From assembly GCA_035771165.1 (NCBI GenBank), contig JAWNZC010000228.1:121229-185228 (forward strand): a stretch of DNA of 64,000 nt. The letters are read 5' to 3'. This stretch comes from Paragorgia papillata (lineage: Eukaryota > Cnidaria > Anthozoa > Scleralcyonacea > Coralliidae). Under the pieces are notes generated by a model that was given only the letters and a program-made list of their open reading frames with translations, had not been told where the DNA came from and did not search any database. The translations under genes and the position numbers were made by a program. Position 1 is the first letter of the stretch; every line of letters starts with the position of its first letter. Below, piece by piece: positions 31,601-43,960 of the stretch.

Positions 31601-33282
31601 TTACAATATAAAGAAAATAGCTTTTCAGACATGCGAAAACATTTTAGTTCATAAAATAAGCCTAGTTACCTAGTCAGTTATTTTTCTAAAAATAGTTATA
31701 TTTGACAAAGATGTTCACAATTTATTGTTAACAAAATTGTTATGGGCATTTTCAAACTATTAAATAGGCAGTTTTGTTGTTTTAAAGTCAGTTTAACTGC
31801 TCAAGGCGTCTTTGCACGTATTATGGCAAAATATTTCGGCTAAAATAGGTGCGTAATCAGCAATGCAATTAAAAATGCTCGATTTACCTAAAACGAAGTT
31901 TTAATATATTCACATTCACTCGATTGCGCATTTATTTATGTATGTGTAGAGTATAACTTGTGCAATACCACTCTTCAACTAACGGGCGTCGCGTTAAACG
32001 AAAATTAAAACGTGTTTATTTTAGCCAGTTGCGCAACCTTAAACGGGATCTGCGCCGGTATTAGCAATAACGCTATTTGAGGTAGGGGCCTTTTATTATT
32101 TTAACAATTGCTGCAGAACGTACGAGCGTACTTTAATTTCAGCACAAAATCAAATATTAGAGAAGTGATACTAGGTTTAAAAATCGGAAATTCTAAAACG
32201 TCTACCAACGTCTATTAAAGGCACGAAAGGGACAAAACATATTGAAAACTTGTTCTAGGTTTTCATTAGCAACCATATTACGTACAACATTACTAATACA
32301 TACTAAGATAAAACGCGAAATATTTGCCGGAAAATTATTAGAGAGATATAACGTAATAGAACGCCTGTACGGTTGTCATGACAAATGTCACCACGTCCAC
32401 GGTTCTCAAGGTTCTCACCACGGTTCTCACTGAACACCGTGGACGTTAGTTTTGCTAATTTTACGCTTGCTTCTTTACAAATAGTCAGTGCTGCTGTTTT
32501 CTAATATCATCTGCATGGTATACTTTACATTTAATGAGTTTTAACCGGTATTGCATCGGCAAAATAAAATAATTTAGAGGTAAAGCGGCGACGGTTCTCA
32601 CTTCCGCAGTATAAAGATATAGTATAGCATTAAGTTATTTATATAAATATAGCGAGCATCGTTATAAAAAACGCATTTGAAGAGCGTGAATTGTAAATAT
32701 GCATTATTTTTCTTATTGAAAACTAACATATCACAAGGCGGGTGTGCAGAAAATGTCATTTTAAACCACCAATCTTCGTTTCTAATACATGTTTTTTTCT
32801 GGTGAGAACCGTAGTGAGAACCGTTGTGAGAGCAGTGGACAGAACAGACGCACAACAGGGGGCCATTTTGACAATTGAATATCATATTTCCTTACTGAAT
32901 TTTGCACAGAAATAGTTTATTTAGTGAACAATAACATTGCTTTAGCTTTCTTGGCTTTAAAGTACGCTCCCTAAGTTGACTGTAACGGCCTTTTTTTACA
33001 ATATAAAGAAAATAGCTTTTCAGACAATCAGTGACAAAATACCTTGGGACATCTCGCATTGTTGGTACTTACCTAATATTTCTTTCAATTATTTTGGTAG
33101 TAAATTATATCCCTCCCTCCCCCTCCCTATTCAATGTTGAATTTAAATTAAGGAAACTCAGTGAACGTTGACACGAACGCCTAAACAGTCACCAACATTG
33201 AACAGGGGGGTTCCGGGGGGTATTTGGAGCGGAAAATATTGTCCTTTACGTTGAAGTGTCCAACACTTTTGTCACTGATTTG
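28601..33282 (-). repeat. Inverted arm of the 1.64-kb array, about 3.3 copies, mostly without the hairpin module
   Basis: From 28601 the same repeat runs in reverse orientation. The anchor ACCGTAGTGAGAACC is at about 28601, 30005, 31414 and 32818, a period of about 1.40 kb, equal to the body without the hairpin. The hairpin is missing at three internal positions and present only in the last partial copy (about 33025-33282). These copies differ from the direct arm by more substitutions (for example CCTCCTAAGTTGGCTG against GCTCC.TAAGTTGACTG), so they are an older or separate subfamily. No gene is visible. Confidence 0.92.
28811..28827. other. Hairpin-less junction, type 1
   Basis: TTCAGACATGCGAAAAC marks where the 255-bp module would sit. 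The same sequence recurs at about 31625-31640. A different remnant, TTCAGACTGTCTGCGAAAA, is at about 30217-30235. Confidence 0.7.
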
Positions 33283-36200
33283 TAGTTTCTGGTGAGAAGC
33301 ATAATTTTTCACCGATAATTTGGCATTTGGAGCCTTATTTGAGAAAAAAACTTTTTTCGACTCAGAATGGCGAGATAAAGCGTTTTTCAACATTTTGAAC
33401 GTGGCAAAAGTGACAAAAATTGAAAAGTTGAGGGAATCATTCCAAATGTGTTGTTTTTTGCTAGTTTTCTGGTGAGAAACATCATTTTCGCCGATAATTT
33501 GGCATTTGGAGCCTTATTTCAGAGAAAAACTTTTTTCGACTCAGAATTGTGAGATAAGCGTTTTTCAACATTTCGAACGTGGCAAAGCTGCCAAAATTGA
33601 AAAGTTGAGGAAATCATTCCAAATGTGTTGTTTTGCTAGATTCTGGTGAGAAACATCATTTTCGCCGATAATTTGGCATTTGGAGCCTTATTTCAGAGAA
33701 AAACTTTTTTCGACTCAGAATTGTGAGATAAGCGTTTTTTCAACATTGCGAATGTGGCAAAACTGCCAAAATTGAAAAGTTGAGGAAATCATTCCAAATG
33801 TGTTGTTTTGCTTGTTTCTGGTCACAAATATAATTTTCACCGATAATTTGGCATTTGGAGCCTTATTTGAGAAAAAAACTTTTTTCGACTCAGAATGGTG
33901 AGATAAGCGTTTTTCAACATTTCGAACGTGGCAAAGCTGCCAAAATTGAAAAGCACAGGAAATCATTCCAAATGTTTTGTTTTGCTTGTTTCTGGTGAGA
34001 AGCATAATTTTCACCGATAATTTGGCATTTGGAGCCTTATTTCAGAGAAAACTTTTTTCGACTCAGAATGGCGAGATAAGCGTTTTTTAACATATCGCAC
34101 GTGGCAAAACTGCCAAAATTGAAAAGTTCAGGAAATCATTCCAAATGTAGTTGTTTTTGCTAGTTATTCTGGTGAGAAACATCATTTTCGCCGATAATTT
34201 GGCATTTGGAGCCTTATTTGAGAAAAAAACTTTTTTTGACACAGAATGTGTAATAAGCGTTTTTTCAACATTTTGAACGTGGCAAAGCTACCAAAATTGA
34301 AAAGTACAGGAAATAATTCCAAATGTGTTGTTTTTGCTAGTTTCTGGTGGAGAAAGCATAATTTTCACCGATAATTTGGCATTTGGAGCTTTATTTCAGA
34401 GAAAACTTTTTTCGACTCATGAATGGCGAGATAAGCGTTTTTTAACATTTCGCACGTGGCAAAACTGCCAAAATAGAAAAGTTCAGGGAATCATATCCAA
34501 ATGTGTTGTGTTTTACTAGTTTCTGGTCACGAATATCATTTTTCATCGATAATTTGGCATTTGGAGCGTTATTTCAGAGAAAAACTTTTTTTGACACAGA
34601 ATGGTGAGATAAGCGTTTTTCAACATTTTGAACGTGGCAAAGCTGCCAAAATTGAAAAGTTGAGGAAATCATTCCAAATGTGTTGTTTTGCTAGTTTCTG
34701 GTGAGAAACATCATTTTCGCCGATAATTTGGCATTTGGAGCCTTATTTGATAAAAAAAAAACTTTTTTTTAAACAGAATGGTGAGATAAGCGTTTTTCAA
34801 CATTTTGAACGTGGCAAAGCTGCCAAAATTGAAAAGTTCAGGAAATCATTCCAAATGTGTTGTTTTGCTAGTTTCTGGTGAGAAACATCATTTTCGTCGA
34901 TAATTTGACATTTGGAGCCTTATTTGAGAAAAAAACTTTTTTCCGACTCAGAATGGTGAGGATAAGCGTTTTTCAACATTTCGAAAGTGGCAAAGCTGCC
35001 AAAAAAGAAAAGCACAGGAAATCATTCCAAATGTTTTGTTTTGCTTGTTTCTGGTGAGAAAGCATAATTTTCACCGATAATTTGGCATTTGGAGCCTTAT
35101 TTCAGAGAAAACTTTTTTCGACTCAGAATGGCGAGAATAAGCGTTTTTAACATTTCGCACGTGGCAAAACTGCCAAAATTGAAAAGTTCAGGAAATCATT
35201 CCAAATGTGTTGTTTTGCTAGTTTCTGGTGGGAAACAACATTTTCGCCGATAATTTGGCATTTGGAGCCTTATTTGAGTAAAAAACTTTTTCGACTCAGA
35301 ATGGTGAGAATAAGCGTTATTTCAACATTTTGAACGTGGCAAAACTGCCAAAATTGAAAAGTTCAGGGAAATCATATCCAAATGTGTTGTTTTACTAGTT
35401 TCTGGTCACGAATATCATTTTCATCGATAATTTGGCATTTGGAGCGTTATTTCAGAGAAAAACTTTTTTTTGACACAGAATGGTGAAATAAGCGTTTTTC
35501 AACATTTTGAACGTGGCAAAGCTGCCAAAATTGAAAAGATTTAGGAAATCATTCCAAATGTTGTTGTTTTGCTAGTTTCTGGTGAGAAACATCATTTTCG
35601 CCGATAATTTGGCATTTGGAGCCTTATTTTGATAAAAAAAAAACTTTTTTTGACACAGAATGGTGAGATAAGCGTTTTTCAAACATTTTGAACGTGGCAA
35701 AGCTGCCAAAGTTGAAAAGTTGAGGAAATCATATCCAAATGTGTTGTTTTGCAAGTTTCTGGAGAGAGACATCATTTTCGCAGATAATTTGACACTTGGA
35801 GCCTTATTTCAGAGAAAAACTTTTTTCGACTCAGAATGGTGAGATAAGCGTTTTTCAACATTTCGAAACGTGGCAAAGCTGCCAAAATTGAAAAGTTCAG
35901 GAAATCATTCCAAATGTGTTGTTTTTGCTAGTTTCTGGTGAGAAACATCAATTTTCGTCGATAATTTGACATTTGGAGCCTTATTTGAGAAAAAAACTTT
36001 TTTCGACTCAGAATGGTGAGATAAGCGTTTTTCAACATTTCGAACGTGGCAAAGCTGCCAAAATTGAAAAGCACAGGAAATCATTCCAAATGTGTTGTTT
36101 TGCTAGTTTCTGGTGAGAAGCATAATTTCACCGATAATTTGGCATTTGGAGCCTTATTTCAGAGAAAACTTTTTTCGACTCAGAAATGGCGAGATAAGCG

Positions 36201-36599
36201 TTTTTTAACATTTCGCACGTGGCAAAACTGCCAAAATTGAAAAGTTCAGGAAATCATTCCAAATGTGTTGTTTTGCTAGTTTCTGGTGAGAAACATCATT
36301 TTCGCCGATAATTTGGCATTTGGAGCCTTATTTGAGAAAAAAACTTTTTTCGACTCAGAATGGTGAGATAAGCGTTTTTCAACATTTCGAACGTGGCAAA
36401 ACTGCCAAAATTGAAAAGTTCAGGAAATCATTCCAAATGTTTTGTTTTGCTTGTTTCTGGTGAGAAGCATAATTTTCACCGATAATTTGGCATTTGGAGC
36501 CTTATTTCAGAGAAAACTTTTTTCGACTCAGAATGGCGAGATAAGCGTTTTTTAACATTTCGCACGTGGCAAAACTGCCAAAATTGAAAAGTTCAGGAA

Positions 36600-39500
36600 A
36601 TCATTCCAAATGTGTTGTTTTGCTAGTTTCTGGTGGGAAACAACATTTTCGCCGATAATTTGGCATTTGGAGCCTTATTTGAGTAAAAAACTTTTTTCGA
36701 CTCAGAATGGTGAGATAAGCGTTTTTCAACATTTTGAACGTGGCAAAACTGCCAAAATTGAAAAGTTCAGGGAATCATTCCAAATGTGTTGTTTTACTAG
36801 TTTCTGGTCACGAATATCATTTTCATCGATAATTTGGCATTTGGAGCGTTATTTCAGAGAAAAACTTTTTTTGACACAGAATGGTGAAATAAGCGTTTTT
36901 CAACATTTTGAACGTGGCAAAGCTGCCAAAATTGAAAAGTTGAGGAAATCATTCCAAATGTGTTGTTTTGCTAGTTTCTGGTGAGAAACATCATTTTCGC
37001 CGATAATTTGGCATTTGGAGCCTTATTTGATAAAAAAAAACTTTTTTTGACACAGAATGGTGAGATAAGCGTTTTTCAACATTTTGAACGTGGCAAAGCT
37101 GCCAAAATTGAAAAGTTGAGGAAATCATTCCAAATGTGTTGTTTTGCAAGTTTCTGGTGAGAGACATCATTTTCGCAGATAATTTGACACTTGGAGCCTT
37201 ATTTCAGAGAAAAACTTTTTTCGACTCAGAATGGTGAGATAAGCGTTTTTCAACATTTCGAACGTGGCAAAGCTGCCAAAATTGAAAAGTTCAGGAAATC
37301 ATTCCAAATGTGTTGTTTTGCTAGTTTCTGGTGAGAAACATCATTTTCGCCGATAATTTGGCATTTGGAGCCTTATTTGAGAAAAAAACTTTTTTTGACA
37401 CAGAATGGTGAGATAAGCGTTTTTCAACATTTTGAACGTGGCAAAGCTGCCAAAATTGAAAAGTTGAGGAAATCATTCCAAATGTGTTGTTTTAATTTGC
37501 AAGTTTCTGGTGAGAGACATCATTTTCGCAGATAATTTGACACTTGGAGCCTTATTTCAGAGAAAAACTTTTTTCGACTCAGAATGGTGAGATAAGGGTT
37601 TTTCAACATTTCGAACGTGGCAAAACTGCCAAAATTGAAAAGTTGAGGGAATCATTCCAAATGTGTTGTTTTGCTAGTTTCTTGTGAGAAACATCATTTT
37701 CGCCGATAATTTGGCATTTGGAGCCTTATTTCAGAGAAAAACTTTTTTCGACTCAGAACTGTGAGATAAGCGTTTTTCAACATTTTGAACGTGGCAAAGC
37801 TGCCAAAATTGAAAAGTTCAGGAAATCATTCCAAATGTGTTGTTTTGCTAGTTTCTGGTGAGAAACATCATTTTCGCCGTTAATTTGGCATTTGGAGCCT
37901 TATTTGAGTAAAAAACTTTTTTCGACTCAGAAAGGTGAGATAAGCGTTTTTCAACATTTTGAACGTGGCAAAGCTCCCAAAATTGAAAAGCACAGGAAAT
38001 CATTCCAAATGTGTTGTTTTGCTAGTTTCTGGTGAGAATCATCATTTTCGCCGATAATTTGGCATTTGGAGCCTTAGTTGAGAAAAAAACTTTTTTCGAC
38101 CCAGAAATGTGACATAAGCGTTTTTCAACATTTTGAACGTGGCAAAGCTGCCAAAATTGAAAAGTTCAGGAAATCATTCCAAATGTGTTGTTTTGCTAGT
38201 TTCTGGTGAGAACATAATTTTCACCGATAATTTGGCATTTGGAGCCTTATTTCAGAGAAAAACTTTTTTCGACTCAGAATGGTGAGATAAGCGTTTTTCA
38301 ACATTTTGAACGTGGCAAAGCTGCCAAAATTGAAAAGTACAGGAAATAATTCCAAATGTGTTGTTTTGCTAGTTTCTGGTGAGAAACATAATTTTCGCCG
38401 ATAATTTGGCATTTGGAGCCTTATTTCAGAGAAAAACTTTTTTCGACTCAGAATGGTGAGATAAGGGTTTTTCAACATTTCGAACGTGGCAAAACTGCCA
38501 AAATTGAAAAGTTGAGGGAATCATTCCAAATGTGTTGTTTTGCTAGTTTCTGGTGAGAAACATAATTTTCGCCGATAATTTGGCATTTGGAGCTTTATTT
38601 CAGAGAAAACTTTTTTCGACTCAGAATGGCGAGATAAGCGTTTTTTTCATACATTTCGCACGTGGCAAAACTGCCAAAATTGAAAAGTTCAGGGAATCAT
38701 TCCCAAATGTGTTGTTTTACTACTTTCTGGTCACGAATATCATTTTCATCGATAATTTGGCATTTGGAGCGTTATTTCAGAGAAAAACTTTTTTTGACAC
38801 ATTATGGTGAGATAAGCGTTTTTCAACATTTTGAACGTGGCAAAACTGCCAAAATTGAAAAGTTGAGGAAATCATTCCAAATGTGTTGTTTTGCTAGTTT
38901 CTGGTGAGAAACATCATTTTCGCCGATAATTTGGCATTTGGAGCCTTATTTGAGAAAAAAACTTTTTTTGACACAGAATGGTGAGATAAGCGTTTTTCAA
39001 CATTTTGAACGTGGCAAAGCTGCCAAAATTGAAAAGTTGAGGAAATCATTCCAAATGTGTTGTTTTGCTAGTTTCTGGTGAGAAACATCATTTTCCGCAG
39101 ATAATTTGACACTTGGAGCCTTATTTCAGAGAAAAACTTTTTTCGACTCAGAATGGCGAGATAAGCGTTTTTCAACATTTTGAACGTGGCAAAGCTGCCA
39201 AAATTGAAAAGTTCAGGAAATCATTCCAAATGTGTTGTTTTGCTAGTTTCTGGTGAGAAACATCATTTTCGCCGATAATTTGGCATTTGGAGCCTTATTT
39301 TGAGAAAAAAAACTTTTTTTGACACAGAATGGTGAGATAAGCGTTTTTCAACATTTTGAACGTGGCAAAGCTGCCAAAATTGAAAAGTTGAGGAAATCAT
39401 ACTCCAAATGTGTTGTTTTTAAAGTTGCAAGTTTCTGGTGAGAGACATCATTTTCGCAGATAATTTGACACTTGGAGCCTTATTTCAGAGAAAAACTTTT

Positions 39501-40450
39501 TTCGACTCAGAATGGTGAGATAAGGGTTTTTCAACATTTCGAACGTGGCAAAACTGCCAAAATTGAAAATTTGAGGGAATCATTTCCAAATGTGTTGTTT
39601 TGCTAGTTTCTGGTGAGAAACATCATTTTCGCCGATAACTTGGCATTTGGAGCCTTATTTGAGAAAGAAAATCTTTTTTCGACTCAGAATGGTGAGATAA
39701 GCGTTTTTCAACATTTTGAACGTGGCAAAGCTGCCAAAATTGAAAAGTTCAGGGAATCATTCCAAATGTGTTGTTTTGCTAGTTTCTGGTGAGAAACATC
39801 ATTTTCGCCGATAATTTGGCATTTGGAGCCTTATTTGAGTAAAAAACTTTTTTCGACTCAGAATGGTGAGATAAGCGTTTTTCAACATTTTGAACGTGGC
39901 AAAGCTCCCAAAAATTGAAAAGCACAGGAAATCATTCCAAATGTGTTGTTTTGCTAGTTTCTGGTGAGAATCATCATTTTCGCCGATAATTTGGCATTTG
40001 GAGGCCTTAGTTGAGAAAAAAACTTTTTTTCGACCCAGAAATGTGACATTAGCGTTTTTCAACATTTTGAACGTGGCAAAGCTGCCAAAATTGAAAAGTT
40101 TCAGGAAATCATTCCAAATGTGTTGTTTTGCTAGTTTCTGGTGAGAAAGCATAATTTTCACCGATAATTTGGCATTTGGAGCCTTATTTCAGAGAAAACT
40201 TTTTTTCGACTCAGAATGGTGAGATAAGGGTTTTTTTCAACATTATCGAACGTGGCAAAACTGCCAAAATTGAAAAGTTGAGGGAATCATTCCAAATGTG
40301 TTGTTTTGCTAGTTTCTGGTGAGAAACATAATTTTCGCCGATAATTTGGCATTTGGAGCCTTATTTCAGAGAAAAACTTTTTTCGACTCAGAATGGTGAG
40401 ATAAGGGTTTTTCAACATTTCGAACGTGGCAAAACTGCCAAAATTGAAAA
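36600..40450 (+). repeat. Two copies of a 1.92-kb higher-order repeat (about 11 monomers)
   Basis: Rare monomer variants recur at the same spacing: CACGAATATCATTTTCATCG at about 36809 and 38732; an insert before GCAAGTTTCTGG at about 37491 and 39418; GAGAATCATCATTTTCG with CCTTAGTTGAG at about 38034 and 39966. Intervals are 1,920-1,932 bp, that is 11 monomers. The outer limits are approximate. Confidence 0.7.
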
Positions 40451-43400
40451 TTACAGGAAATAGTTCCAAATGTGTTGTTTTGCAAGTTTCTGGTGAGAAA
40501 CATCATTTTCGCCGATAACATTGGCATTTTGGAGCCTTATTTGGAGAAACAAACTTTTTTCGACACAGAATGGTGAGATAAGCGTTTTTCAACATTTTCG
40601 AACGTGGCAAAACTGCCAAAATTGAAAAGTACAGGAAATAATTCCAAATGTGTTGTTTTGGCAAGTTTCTGTGAGAAACATCATTTTCGCCGATAACTTG
40701 GCATTTGGAGCCTTATTTCAGAAAAAAACTTTTTTCGACCCAGAAATGTGACATAAGCGCTTTTCAACATTTTGAACGTGGCAAAACTGCCAAAATTGAA
40801 AAGTACAGGAAATAATTCCAAATGTGTTGTTTTTGCAAGTTTCTGGTGAGAAACATCATTTTCGCCGATAATTTGGCATTTGGAGCCTTATTTCAGAGAA
40901 AAACTTTTTTCGACTCAGAAGTGGTGAGATAAGCGTTTTTCAACATTTTGAACGTGGCAAAGCTTCCAAAAATTAAAAAGTACAGGAAATAATTCCAAAT
41001 GTGTTGTTTTGCAAGTATATCTGGTGAGAAACATCATTTTCACCGATAACTTGGCATTTGGAGCCTTATTTGAGAAAAAAACTTTTTCGACACAGAATGG
41101 TGAGATTAAGCGTTTTTCAAACATTTTGAACGTGGCAAAACTGCCAAAATTGAAAAGTACAGGAAATAATTCCAAATGTGTTGTTTTTGCAAGTTTCTGG
41201 TGAGAAACATCATTTTCGCCGATAATTTGGCATTTGGAGCCTTATTTCAGAGAAAAACTTTTTTCGACTCAGAATGGTGAGATAAAGGTTTTTCAACATT
41301 TCGAACGTGGCAAAATTGAAAAGTACAGGAAATAATTCCAAATGTGTTGTTTTGCTAGTTTCTGGTGAGAAGCATAGTTTTCGCCAATAATTTGGCATTT
41401 GGAGCCTTATTTCAGAGAAAAACTTTTTTCGACTCAGAATGGTGAGATAAGGGTTTTTCAACATTTTCGAACGTGGCAAAACTGCCAAAATAGAAAAGTT
41501 GTGGGAAATCATTCCAAATGTGTTGTTTTGCTAGTTTCTGGTGAGAAACATCATTTTCGCCGATAATTTGGCATTTGGAGCCTTATTTGAGAAAAAAACT
41601 TTTTTCGACCCAGAAATGTGACATAAACGTTTTTTCAACAACATTTTGAACGTGGCAAAGCTGCCAAAATTGAAAAGTACAGGAAATAATTCCAAATGTG
41701 TTGTTTTGCTAGTTTCTGTGAGAAGCATAATTTTCACCGATAATTTGGCATTTGGAGCCTTATTTCAGAGAAAAACTTTTTTCGACTCAGAATGATGAGA
41801 TAAGCGTTTTTCAACATTTTGAACGTGGCAAAGCTGCCAAAATTGAAAAGTTGAGGGAAATCATTCCAAATGTGTTGTTTTGATAGTTTCTGGTCAGAAA
41901 CATAATTTTTCCGCCGATAATTTGGCATTTGGAGCCATTATTTGAGAAAAAAACTTTTTTCGACTCAGAATGGTGAGATAAGGGTTTTTCAACATTTCGA
42001 ACGTGGCAAAACTGCCAAAATTGAAAAGTTACAGGAAATAATTCCAAATGTGTTGTTTTTGCAAGTTTCTGGTGAGAAACATCATTTTCGCCGATAATTT
42101 GGCATTTATGGAGCCTTATTTCAGAAAAAAACTTTTTTCGACCCAGAAATGTGACATAAGCGTTTTTCAACATTTTGAAACGTGGCAAAGTTGCCAAAAT
42201 TGAAAAGTACAGGAAATAATTCCAAATGTGTTGTTTTGCTAGTTTCTGTTGAGAAAGCATAATTTTCACCGATAATTTGGCATTTGGAGCCTTATTTCAG
42301 AGAAAAACTTTTTTCGACTCAGAATGGTGAGATAAGGGTTTTTCAACATTTCGAACGTGGCAAAAGCTGCCAAAATTGAAAAGTACAGGAAATAATTCCA
42401 AATGTGTTGTATTTGCTAGTTTCTGTGTGAGAAACATCATTTTCGCCGATAATTTGGCATTTGGAGCCTTATTTGAGAAAAAAACTTTTTTCGACTCAGA
42501 ATGGTGAGATAAGCGTTTTTCAACATTTTGAACGTGGCAAAGCTGCCAAAATTGAAAAGTTCAGGAAATCATTCCAAATGTGTTGTTTTGATAGTTTTTT
42601 GGTGAGAAACATCATTTTCGCCGATAACTTGGCATTTGGAGCCTTATTTCAGAGAAAAACTTTTTTTCGACTCAGAAATGGTGAGATAAGGGTTTTTCAA
42701 CATTTCGAACGTGGCAAAACTGCCAAAATTGAAAAGTACAGGAAATAATTCCAAATGTGTTGTTTTGCTAGTTTATCTGGCGAGAAGCATAATTTTCCAC
42801 CGATAATTTGGCATTTGGAGCCTTATTTTCAGAGAAAAACTTTTTTCGACTCAGAATGGTGAGATAAGGGTTTTTTCAACATTTCGAACGTGGCAAAGCT
42901 GCCAAAATTGAAAAGTACAGGAAATAATTACCAAATGTGTTGTTTTGCTAGTTTTCTGGTGAGAAACATCATTTTCGCCGATAAATTTGGCATTTGGAGC
43001 CTTATTTCAGAGAAAAAACTTTTTTCGACTCAGAATGGTGAGATAAGCGTTTTTCAACATTTCGAACGTGGCAAAACTGCCAAAATTGAAAAGTACAGGA
43101 AATAATTCCAAATGTGTTGTTTTGCTAGTTTCTCGTGAGAAGCATAATTTTCAACCGATAATTTGGCATTTGGAGCCTTATTTCAGAGAAAAACTTTTTT
43201 CGACTCAGAATGGTGAGATAAGGGTTTTTCAACATTTCGAACGTGGCAAAGCTGCCAAAATTGAAAAGTACAGGAAATAATTCCAAATGTGTTGTTTTGC
43301 TAGTTTCTGGTGAGAAACATCATTTTCGCCGATAATTTGGCATTTGGAGCCTTATTTGAGAAAAAAACTTTTTTCGACTCAGAAATGGTGAGATAAGGGT

Positions 43401-43939
43401 TTTTCAACATTTTGAACGTGGCAAATTGCCAAAATTGAAAAGAACAGGAAATAATTCCAAATGTGTTGTTTTGATAGTTTTCTGGTGAGAAACATCATTT
43501 TCGCCGATAATTTTTGCATTTGGAGCCTTATTTCAGAAAAAAACTTTTTTCGACCCAGAAATGTGAGATAAGGGTTTTTCAACATTTTGAACGTGGCAAA
43601 GCTGCCAAAATTGAAAAGTACAGGAAATAATTCCAAATGTGTTGTTTTGCTAGTTTCTGGTGAGAAGCATAATTTTCACCGATAATTTGGCATTTGGAGC
43701 CTTATTTCAGAGAAAAACTTTTTTCGACTCAGAATGGTGAGATAAGGGTTTTTCAACATTTCGAACGTGGCAAAACTGCCAAAATTGAAAAGTTGAGGGA
43801 ATCATTCCAAATGTGTTGTTTTGCTAGTTTCTGGTGAGAAACATAATTTTCGCCGATAATTTGGCATTTGGAGCCTTATTTGAGAAAAAAACTTTTTTGA
43901 CTCAGAATGGTGAGATAAGGGTTTTTCAACATTTCGAAC

Positions 43940-43960
43940 GTGGCAAAACTGTGAGAAACA
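43940..43960 (+). repeat. Truncated satellite monomer junction (first of four)
   Basis: GTGGCAAAACTGTGAGAAAC fuses the middle of one monomer to the start of the next, losing about 60-70 bp. Equivalent fusions lie near 45300, 47535 and 48350, all followed by CGCCGATAAATTG, so they are copies of one deletion spread by duplication. Confidence 0.65.

Noticed and set aside
13454..32885. Repeated 60-95 residue frames in each 1.64-kb unit (for example 15124-15366 and 24976-25218)
   Set aside because: They recur only because the unit recurs, change length and frame with each indel, have no domain features, and span the inverted GTGAGAACCGT clusters.
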